Shown here piece after piece: positions 15,580 to 23,785 of a stretch of DNA of 64,000 nt. The position numbers and the translations under genes were made by a program. The stretch is from Streptomyces albicerus (GTDB lineage: Bacteria > Actinomycetota > Actinomycetes > Streptomycetales > Streptomycetaceae), in the NCBI RefSeq assembly GCF_008905045.1, contig NZ_VWMY01000035.1, forward strand, positions 64,566 through 128,565, read 5' to 3'. The stretch's first letter is position 1. Each line of letters begins with the position of its first letter. The notes beneath the pieces were generated by a model. The model worked only from the letters and a program-made list of their open reading frames with translations. It was not told the DNA's origin and did not search any database.

Positions 15580-16164
15580 TCAGTCGTCGTCACCGTCGAG
15601 GAGACGGTCTGCCGAGAGTTCCACGGTGACGCCGATGGATGAAGGCAGGGGCACAGTGGTGCCTCGTTTGTACGGCGTGACTGTGGCGTACTTGTCGCCT
15701 TCAGGGCCCGAGTGCACCACTACCAGGTCGTGCTTACGATCCACGACGACGTAGGCAGGGATTCCCGAGTTGGCATAGCACTCGACCTTCATGAGAGTGT
15801 CATCGGCCCAGTTCGAGGAGGTGACTTCCAGCACCAGGCGGAAGACATTCGGCGCGTAGCAGTTCTTCTGAACGTGGGCATCCATGAAGTCGGCGTCGAC
15901 CACCGCGAAGTCCGGGACCGCGTAATCATCTGGCCCCGAAGACAGCCACAGCCCGATGGCCTGCCCATACCGGACACCCGCCCGCCGCGCTCCCGCGTCG
16001 TGGAACTCACCCATGAGCCAGGTCAGCGACATGGCATGCGCACCATCAGGCGGCGGCGTCACAATCATGCTCCCCTTGAGGATCTCCACGCGGTGCCCGG
16101 GCAACCAGCTGGAAACGCGATCTGCAGCGTCGGCAATCGTCATCTCGTCCTGTATCACAGCCAC
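15580..16164 (-). CDS. Uma2 family restriction-like nuclease (DUF820)
   Basis: PD-(D/E)XK superfamily protein of the Uma2 group, very common in Streptomyces and cyanobacteria with unknown cellular role. The core AVPDFAVVDADF (catalytic Asp), then FRLVLEVTSSNW with Glu and a following Lys (DTLMKVECYANSGIPAYVVVD), matches the family. An exceptionally good ribosome site AAAGGAGGT ends 4-5 bp before a GTG at 16164, so that start is used (194 aa); an upstream ATG would place this site inside the gene. No partner gene adjoins it. Some members are linked to mobile DNA, but nothing mobile is seen here. Confidence 0.87.
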   Translation of the reverse strand: MAVIQDEMTIADAADRVSSWLPGHRVEILKGSMIVTPPPDGAHAMSLTWLMGEFHDAGARRAGVRYGQAIGLWLSSGPDDYAVPDFAVVDADFMDAHVQKNCYAPNVFRLVLEVTSSNWADDTLMKVECYANSGIPAYVVVDRKHDLVVVHSGPEGDKYATVTPYKRGTTVPLPSSIGVTVELSADRLLDGDDD

Positions 16165-16252
16165 GGCAACCTCCTTTCGGGAGTCCACTGTCCACGAGCG
16201 TAACCGCCACCGCCGATGTTTCGCTCGTGATCACTCGTTCGGGGACAAGACC

Positions 16253-17833
<1,581 letters not shown>

Positions 17834-18062
17834 GGTGTTGTTGCCTCCCGCTGAGCTGTTACTCGCCAGTACAGACCGACCCTCGCCACGGACTGTAGCG
17901 GCGGCCGTGCGGCCGGTGGAGAGGCCCCGGCTGGGAGCTTGCTCACAACCCGGACGAGACCGCGCTCACAACAATGCCGCGTAGTTCGCAACCAGGCACG
18001 TGCGGGAAACATCTCAGGGGCACTACCGGACATCGGGGATCGGTGAGCAACGGGGGATTCGG

Positions 18063-18902
18063 ATGCGTACCACAGCCGTGTGGAGATCAGTCGCAGCGAT
18101 GGCGGCGCTCGCCGCGGTCAGCGGCTGCACCGTCCAGGTCACGGGTACGGCGCCCGGGAAGGCGCCCGCCCGTACGTCACCGGCGCCGAGCCGTGCCCCC
18201 GACGACGCCAAGCCCTCGGCCAAGTCGTCGGCCGAGCCCACGAAGCCCGCCGAGCCGCCCGCACCCGCGCCCGAGGTCCTGTGGTCGAGGGGCGACCGCG
18301 GCAAGGACGTACGGGAGCTGCAGGCCCGGTTGCGCCAGGTCCTCTGGCTCTTCGAGGGGCCGACCGGGACGTACGACACCCCGACGGTCACCGCGGTGAA
18401 GGGTTTTCAGGGCAAGCGGGGGCTGCCGCAGACCGGGAAGACGGACTCCGTGACCTGGCAGCGGCTGCTGAAGATGACGCGCGAGCCGGGCAAGTGGGAG
18501 CTGTACGCGTCGGGCGGCCAGCCGGCCGCGAAGCCGGACCCGCGCTGCATGACGGGCCGGGTGCTGTGCGTCAGCAAGACGAGCCGCACGCTGCGCTGGA
18601 TGATCGACGGCCGGACGGTCTCGACGATGGACGTGCGCTTCGGCTCGCAGTACACGCCCACTCGGGAAGGTGTCTTCAGCGTCTACTTCAAGTCGCGCCA
18701 CCATGTGTCGACGCTCTACGACTCGCCCATGCCGTACGCGATGTTCTTCAGCGGCGGCCAGGCGGTCCACTACTCCTCGGACTTCGCGGCCACGGGCTAC
18801 TACGGAGCCTCGCACGGCTGCGTGAACGTACGGGACGAGGGGAAGATCGCGGCGCTGTTCTCGCAGGTGAGGAACGGCGACAAGGTCGTCGTCTACTGGT
18901 GA
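18063..18902 (+). CDS. L,D-transpeptidase lipoprotein with peptidoglycan-binding domain
   Basis: Surface enzyme making 3-3 cross-links in peptidoglycan (YkuD fold). ATG at 18063 follows GGGGGA; the leader ends in the lipobox AALAAVSGC, so it is membrane-anchored. A Pro/Ala-rich spacer is followed by a PG_binding_1 domain (RGKDVRELQARLRQV at about residue 80) and then the catalytic domain ending in YYGASHGCVNV, with nucleophile Cys253. Length 279 aa. Followed by a strong stem-loop. Streptomyces normally encodes several such enzymes. Confidence 0.93.
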   Translation: MRTTAVWRSVAAMAALAAVSGCTVQVTGTAPGKAPARTSPAPSRAPDDAKPSAKSSAEPTKPAEPPAPAPEVLWSRGDRGKDVRELQARLRQVLWLFEGPTGTYDTPTVTAVKGFQGKRGLPQTGKTDSVTWQRLLKMTREPGKWELYASGGQPAAKPDPRCMTGRVLCVSKTSRTLRWMIDGRTVSTMDVRFGSQYTPTREGVFSVYFKSRHHVSTLYDSPMPYAMFFSGGQAVHYSSDFAATGYYGASHGCVNVRDEGKIAALFSQVRNGDKVVVYW

Positions 18903-18928
18903 GTGCCTGACGGCTAGGAGAGTTCACG

Positions 18929-18967
18929 GGCGCGGGCGGGACCGGGGGAACGTGTCCCGCCCGCGCC
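18929..18967 (+). terminator. Strong stem-loop after the L,D-transpeptidase gene
   Basis: GGCGCGGGCGGGAC (18929-18942) and GTCCCGCCCGCGCC (18954-18967) form a perfect 14-bp stem with an 11-nt loop, 26 bp after the stop codon. No U tract. Confidence 0.8.
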
Positions 18968-19119
18968 TCTGTGCACGGAGCCGTGGGTACGGGGGGAACC
19001 CCGGCTCGTGCGACAGCCGATGACCAGTCGGCTCGCTTACTACTGCGTCAGGGCGGCTGAAAATGTCACACCCGGCCGACAAGAGCGTGACAGCGGCACG
19101 AAACCGCAGGTCAGGAGGG

Positions 19120-20328
19120 TTACGAGGGTGAGGGAAGCTGCCGCTGGGCCTGCGGGGCAGAGGCCGCGGGCCGGGGTGGGGCGGACATCGCGGGGGCCAC
19201 GGAAGCCGTGGTCCGCGCAAGGGCGCTGACGTCGGGCGTCGGCTCCGGGGCCCGCGGCGGAGTCCCGGTCGCCGCAGGCAGGGCGGGGGCGAAGGGCTTG
19301 GTCTCGGCCGAGTCGCCGCCGGGGTGGACCGGGCTGTCGCCGCGGTGGACCGGGCCGTCGTCTCCCCGGAACATGCCCGGGCCTATGTGAGGGCCGTCGT
19401 CGTCCTCGTCGTCGTGGCCCGTACCCGTGTTGCCTCTGCCCGGCCCGCCCTTGCCGTTCCCGTGACCGTCCCGGTCGTCGCCGGCGTCGCTGCCGTGCCA
19501 GTTCTTCAGGATGCCCTTGCAGTACTTCTTCACCTGCTCGGCACCGTTCGCCGCGTCCTCGAGGCTGCGTCTGCGGTCGGAGTCCAGGTGCTTGCCGTCG
19601 CGGTGGTCGCGGCAGGCCGAGGCGAGCCCGGGCCACCCATGACCGGGTCGCCTCTCGGGCCGGGCGTCGTCGGAGCCGGGGTGTGTGCCCGCGTCCGCGT
19701 CGCCGCGTGCCTCGCCGCGCGGGGCGGAGCCCTCAGCGGTCGGGCCGCCCGTGCTGCCGTCGGGCTTCGGGGTGTCTGCGCCGCCGCCCGGCGTCTTCTC
19801 GGGGGACGGCGAGAGGAACGGACGGTCCGGTGTGACGGCGACCGTCGCGGAGGCGGCGGGTTCCGGTTCGTCGCCGCCGAACGGCAGGACGTCGGAGGTC
19901 GCTGTCACCGCGACCCCGCCGATCATCCCGGCGGTCAGCGCGGCGGCGAGTCCGTAGCGCATCGGGCGGCCCCAGCCGGAGGGGGCGCGACGGTTCGCGG
20001 CGGAGCGGCCGAGACGGATCAGGCCGGCGTCGGTGGAGTTGGCGGTGGGCGAGGTCGAGGGCGCGGAGTGCGTACGGGTGCGGAGGCTTGCCTGCTCGAC
20101 GTTCTTGCCGGTGTGCGCCTTGCGGAAGGCGGCCAGCGCGGCGGCCTCACCGGGGAGTTCCGTGCTGGTCGGAGCAGGTTCGGCGGTCAGCGCGCCCAGT
20201 GCGTCGAGAGCTTCGGCGAGTCGGTCGGCCTGGTCGCGGGTGTCGGCGTCGACGGTTTCGAGCGGCTCTCCGCGCAGCAGTCGTTCCGCCGCGTCGCGGT
20301 CCAACCACCTGTACTGCTCGTCGGCCAT
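19120..20328 (-). CDS. Membrane-anchored partner (putative anti-sigma factor) of ECF sigma, pair 1
   Basis: 402-aa protein predicted to hold the ECF sigma factor encoded just upstream. Residues 1-110 are cytosolic with an acidic/helical start (YRWLDRDAAERLLRGE); one membrane segment follows (MRYGLAAALTAGMIGGVAVTA), then a long Pro/Gly/Asp-rich exterior. Within it ACRDHRDGK...YC places two cysteines 30 residues apart, and the same arrangement occurs in the paralogue at 21399. No HxxxCxxC zinc anti-sigma motif is visible. The ATG at 20328 overlaps the sigma stop (TGATG). The function is inferred from position and topology only. Confidence 0.75.
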   Translation of the reverse strand: MADEQYRWLDRDAAERLLRGEPLETVDADTRDQADRLAEALDALGALTAEPAPTSTELPGEAAALAAFRKAHTGKNVEQASLRTRTHSAPSTSPTANSTDAGLIRLGRSAANRRAPSGWGRPMRYGLAAALTAGMIGGVAVTATSDVLPFGGDEPEPAASATVAVTPDRPFLSPSPEKTPGGGADTPKPDGSTGGPTAEGSAPRGEARGDADAGTHPGSDDARPERRPGHGWPGLASACRDHRDGKHLDSDRRRSLEDAANGAEQVKKYCKGILKNWHGSDAGDDRDGHGNGKGGPGRGNTGTGHDDEDDDGPHIGPGMFRGDDGPVHRGDSPVHPGGDSAETKPFAPALPAATGTPPRAPEPTPDVSALARTTASVAPAMSAPPRPAASAPQAQRQLPSPS

Positions 20329-21002
20329 CACATGTCCTTCTGCGTCCGCGAACGCGTATGCGTCACACCGGCGGACGTCACCGCGCGGGTACGCGGTTCT
20401 CCGTGTGGGGGTCTTTGTGGGGGTACGGAACTCAGGGAGCCGACCGATTCCGGATCCGCGCCGAGCAGCTCCGCGAGCCGCTTCAGACCGCGGTGCGCGG
20501 CCGTGCGGACGGCGCCCGGCCGCTTGCCCAGCGTGTCGGCGGCGGTCTTCGCGTCGAGGCCGACGACGACGCGCAGCACGACGGCCTCCGCCTGGTCCTG
20601 CGGGAGCTGGGCGATGAGGGAGAGGGTGTTGCCGGTGGCGAGGGCCTCGATGGCCTCACCCGCGGTGTCGGACTCGGCGGCCTTGCCGGTGAGCTCGGTC
20701 TCGTCGCCGCCGATCGCGGGGCGGCGGCCGCGCATGCGTATGTGGTCGAGCGCGCGGTTGCGGGCGATCCGGGCCGCCCAGCCGCGGAACCGGTCCGCGT
20801 CTCCGCTGAACCGTTCGAGATCGCGGGCGATCTGCAGCCAGGCCTCGGATGTGACGTCCTCGGCGTCCGGGTCGCCGACCAGCGTCCGCACGTACCCCAG
20901 GAGCCGTGGTTGCACGGCTCGGTACACAGTCCGGAACGCGGTCTCGTCTCCGTCCTGTGCCGCAAGCACCGCGGCGGTCAGCTCCGCGTCGTCCCCCAGC
21001 AC
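20328..21002 (-). CDS. ECF RNA polymerase sigma factor, pair 1
   Basis: Group 4 sigma factor of 224 aa. Region 2: TVYRAVQPRLLGYVRTLVGD with DAEDVTSEAWLQIARDLERF and WAARIARNRALDHIRM; region 4: LPQDQAEAVVLRVVVGLDAK and LGKRPGAVRTAAHRGLKRL. The GTG start follows AAGGGG. The C-terminal 40 residues are an unstructured extension. It shares high similarity with the sigma factor at 22281, so the two sigma/partner units look like a tandem duplication. The upstream 400 bp contain the likely promoter and a small tandem repeat. Confidence 0.93.
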   Translation of the reverse strand: MLGDDAELTAAVLAAQDGDETAFRTVYRAVQPRLLGYVRTLVGDPDAEDVTSEAWLQIARDLERFSGDADRFRGWAARIARNRALDHIRMRGRRPAIGGDETELTGKAAESDTAGEAIEALATGNTLSLIAQLPQDQAEAVVLRVVVGLDAKTAADTLGKRPGAVRTAAHRGLKRLAELLGADPESVGSLSSVPPQRPPHGEPRTRAVTSAGVTHTRSRTQKDM

Positions 21003-21324
21003 CGCGCCCCTTTTGCGCCTAAGCCGGCGCCGCTCTCGCGGACCGGGTTCTCGCCGTCGTGGTTCCTCAATTGATGGTTGCGGTCATGGACCTTTGTGGG
21101 AGCAGTGGTCCTCCGGTCCTCCGCAGTCCGGCGCGAATGGCACGTTACGGCGTGAAACCGCTCCCCGTCCATGTCCGTACAACGTGCAACCAACTCGATT
21201 CGGCGTGGGGTGTGACACAAAACGCACCTCGGACGCTGAAGAGAGTACGGGCCGCCGCGCGGCCCGTGCCGCGCGACGGCCGGGGCCTCTCCTGTGGGGG
21301 GTGGCGGCCCCGGCCGTTGCCATC

Positions 21325-21378
21325 GGCAGAGCCGTGGCATTCGACAGAGCCGCGGTATTCGGCACAGCTGTGGCGCTC
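21325..21378. repeat. 18-bp tandem repeat, three copies
   Basis: Units GGCAGAGCCGTGGCATTC, GACAGAGCCGCGGTATTC and GGCACAGCTGTGGCGCTC lie head to tail, 20 bp beyond the stop of the minus-strand gene ending at 21399. The remainder of 21003-21398 has no gene I can support and should hold the promoter of the sigma gene starting at 21002. Confidence 0.7.
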
Positions 21379-21398
21379 GACCCGGCCAGTCGGCTTGA

Positions 21399-22253
21399 TC
21401 AGCCGGCCTTGCCCTTTGCCCCGTTTGTACTTTTCGCGCCCGGCGCGTCCTGCACAGAACCTTTACCGGGAGAGCCCCCGGGGGAGTCCCCGGAAGAGTT
21501 CCCAGAGGAGTTTCCAGCCGTGGCCGAAGGTACGGGCGATTTGCCCGGCTTGGCCTTGTCGGCACCGTTCCGCTCTTCCGCCTCGGTCAACTGCCGGGCG
21601 CAGTACGCCTCGACGTCCTTCTCGCCGCCCGCGGCCTCCACCAGGCGCTGCCAGGCCGCCGAGTCGAGGACCTGACCGCGATCCTTGACGGACTCGTACG
21701 CACGGCACTGGGCCTCGGTGTCCTGAGCGGACGAGGGGCGGTCCGAAGGACCGTCGGCGTGACCCGGCGCGGACGAACCGGGCGCCGCAGTGGTCGCGGT
21801 GTCCGGAGCGCTGCTCGACGGCCGGGTCCTGCCCCGCTCGTCGTTGTCGTCCCGCGCGCCTCCGCCCGTTCCGATGGCGGCGACCGCTACACCGCCGAGC
21901 GTCACACTGGCCGTCAAGGCGACCAGGGCCGCCCGCACCGACCACCGGCGCGACCGCTCGCCCTCCGGCCGCCAGTCGTCCCGCCGCCGGGTACGCGCCA
22001 CCCCGTGCGCTCCCTCGTCCCGCGCCGCCCTGAAGGCGGCGAGGACCCGCCCCTCGGCTTCGGGGTCGACCGTGTCGACGCGCACGGCAGCGGCCAGCAG
22101 GGCACTGAGATCAGGCGGATTCGCCCCACCGCCGGCCCCACCGCCAGGAGGCGCCACGTAACGAGGGGGCCTGCCACCGCTGCCCTCCGGGCGCGCGGAA
22201 CGATGGTTCGGGCGGCCGTCGGGGTCGTGTCGTTCAGGCATGTCCGAATCCAC
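21399..22253 (-). CDS. Membrane-anchored partner (putative anti-sigma factor) of ECF sigma, pair 2
   Basis: 284-aa paralogue of the protein at 19120. A Gly/Pro-rich cytosolic start, a helical stretch (LSALLAAAVRVDTVDPEAEG), a basic region and then a single membrane helix (RAALVALTASVTLGGVAVAA) precede a Ser/Thr/Pro-rich exterior. The exterior contains QCRAYESVKD and ends VEAYCARQL, two cysteines 34 residues apart, with LDSAAWQRLVEAAGG between them, clearly similar to the paralogue. The C-terminal tail is low-complexity. The start may be the GTG at 22253 or the ATG at 22241. It lies 27 bp downstream of its sigma gene. Confidence 0.72.
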   Translation of the reverse strand: MDSDMPERHDPDGRPNHRSARPEGSGGRPPRYVAPPGGGAGGGANPPDLSALLAAAVRVDTVDPEAEGRVLAAFRAARDEGAHGVARTRRRDDWRPEGERSRRWSVRAALVALTASVTLGGVAVAAIGTGGGARDDNDERGRTRPSSSAPDTATTAAPGSSAPGHADGPSDRPSSAQDTEAQCRAYESVKDRGQVLDSAAWQRLVEAAGGEKDVEAYCARQLTEAEERNGADKAKPGKSPVPSATAGNSSGNSSGDSPGGSPGKGSVQDAPGAKSTNGAKGKAG

Positions 22254-22280
22254 CCTCGCCGCCCAAGGATTGCTTGCCGT

Positions 22281-22916
22281 TCATCTCGACTCCCCCAGCG
22301 TCCGGGGCCCGTCATCCGTCACACCTTCCGCACTCAGCTGGCGGGCGAGGCTTTTCAGGCCCCGGTACGCGGCGGTACGTACCGCTCCGGGGCGTTTGCC
22401 GAGGACGCGCGCGGCGGCGGGGCCGTCGAGGCCGACGACGACGCGCAGCAGTACGGCCTCGGCCTGGTCGCGCGGAAGCCGCGAGACGAGTTCGAGGGCG
22501 TACTCCGTCGAGAGGGCCTCCAGGGCCTGCTCGTGCGTGCTGTGCGTGCCGGGCAGGTCGAGCATGTCCTGTTCGAGCGCGGACGCCCGCGGCCGCACCT
22601 TCTGCCGCCGCAGGTGATCGAGCGCCCGGTGCCGCGCGATGGTCGCGGTCCAGCCGCGGAAGCCCGCGCCGTCCCCGCGGAACCGCCCCAGATCCCGGGC
22701 GATCTCCAGCCACGCGTCCGACGCCACGTCCTCCGCCTCGTCCCCTACAAGACCCCGCAGATATCCCAACAACCCTGGTTGCACGATCCGGTACGCGACC
22801 GCGAAGGCGGCCTCGTCCCCCTCCTGGGCCCGCGCGACGGCCATGCCCAGTTCCCCGTCGGACGACTGCCCGCGGCGGGGTTCCCCTCCCTGGCCCAACA
22901 CTGTCCTCGTTCGCAC
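22281..22916 (-). CDS. ECF RNA polymerase sigma factor, pair 2
   Basis: 211-aa group 4 sigma factor. Region 2 contains VAYRIVQPGLLGYLRGLVGD, EAEDVASDAWLEIARDLGRF and WTATIARHRALDHLRRQ; region 4 contains LPRDQAEAVLLRVVVGLDG and LGKRPGAVRTAAYRGLKSL. These align without gaps over most of their length with the sigma factor at 20328. GTG start at 22916; the first 25 residues are poorly conserved, so a later start is possible. Probably regulates an envelope or redox response together with its membrane partner. Confidence 0.93.
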   Translation of the reverse strand: MRTRTVLGQGGEPRRGQSSDGELGMAVARAQEGDEAAFAVAYRIVQPGLLGYLRGLVGDEAEDVASDAWLEIARDLGRFRGDGAGFRGWTATIARHRALDHLRRQKVRPRASALEQDMLDLPGTHSTHEQALEALSTEYALELVSRLPRDQAEAVLLRVVVGLDGPAAARVLGKRPGAVRTAAYRGLKSLARQLSAEGVTDDGPRTLGESR

Positions 22917-23004
22917 CGAGTTCGTACCGAATGCGCATCACGCGCCACGGATTGCCGTGCCCGCGCACCCCTCAAGGTCATCAGCGCCGCGCGGCACGGA
23001 AGTG

Positions 23005-23505
23005 TCACATCCCGTCAGCCGCCCCACCCGCCTCGGCGAGCCCGGACAGCCCCGCCCGCGCCCTCCCGTGCAACTGCAGATAGAGCGTCCGCAGCGATTC
23101 CCGCTCCCCCGCCTCGAACCGCTTCACGACCTTCCCCAGCGGATTCCACACCCGCCCGTCCGGCATCCGTACGCCCACCGGCTGGCCGAACAACTCCCGC
23201 TGCGCCTCGTCGAATTCGACCCACACGGCACCGGCCCGCCGTACGAGCACCTCACCGGCGTACACCCCGAGCCCGAACAGCACATGCCGCACGGCGGAGT
23301 GGTCCCGGCCGCTCTTGCGCAGCCCGTCGACGATGAAGTCGACGACGCGCAGGCTCGCGACGGAGTAGTCCAGCGGCAGCCTGTTGCGGGCCGTGACGTC
23401 CCGTACGAACTCCGCCGCATGACGCCTCATCCGCAGGTCGGCCGGCAGCCTCACGCCCGTCCCCGCGCGCGTGTGTGCCCGCGCCCCCGCACTCGTCCCC
23501 TCCAC
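23005..23505 (-). CDS. Conserved hypothetical protein, paralogue of 26635-27015
   Basis: A 166-aa soluble protein without a recognised domain name. Its core LDYSVASLRVVDFIVDGLRK, FGLGVYAGEVLVRR, AVWVEF and MPDGRVWNPLGKVVKRFE matches, in order, the core of the smaller protein at 26635. This looks like a family of small Streptomyces proteins with a predicted alpha/beta core resembling DUF-type regulators. No catalytic motif is obvious. Start is the ATG at 23505, but the first 25 residues are Gly/Arg-rich and a later start is possible. It is divergent from the large amidase gene, separated by 280 bp. Confidence 0.75.
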   Translation of the reverse strand: MEGTSAGARAHTRAGTGVRLPADLRMRRHAAEFVRDVTARNRLPLDYSVASLRVVDFIVDGLRKSGRDHSAVRHVLFGLGVYAGEVLVRRAGAVWVEFDEAQRELFGQPVGVRMPDGRVWNPLGKVVKRFEAGERESLRTLYLQLHGRARAGLSGLAEAGGAADGM

Positions 23506-23694
23506 CGCTTCCGCCCCCTCGTTCGGTCACGTCCGGACCGCGAGTGACACAGCCGGTCCGCAAGACCAAGCGGGGCGGACGCCCGGAACATCACACGTCA
23601 CCACAGTGACATGGATCACGCACCAAGTCGCCGAAACCCGTACAACCATCCACCCGTCCCAGACGTCTGCGCGGCCCTGAAGTGACGTACCCCA

Positions 23695-23768
23695 CACCCC
23701 TGTTGGGTGATGTTTAACCTCGTCTTACCGCTGAATTAAGAGCCACCCCAGTGACGGGTGGGTTTTTT
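23695..23768 (+). promoter_or_regulatory. Terminator-like hairpin in the leader of the PGRP amidase gene
   Basis: CCACCC (23743-23748) pairs with GGGTGG (23756-23761), followed by GTTTTTTG, a classical intrinsic terminator that ends 18 bp before the GTG start of the amidase gene. A second small hairpin CACCC-loop-GGGTG at 23695-23709 has the same stem sequence and could pair alternatively with it. This layout suggests transcription attenuation. U tracts are rare in this genome. It could also terminate an unseen upstream transcript. Confidence 0.55.
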
Positions 23769-23785
23769 GTGAGGCTTTTCTAGGG

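Noticed and set aside
23600..23785. c-di-AMP (ydaO) riboswitch before the wall amidase gene
   Set aside because: The conserved ydaO sequence blocks are not recognisable; only a terminator hairpin is seen, so I list it as a generic attenuator candidate.
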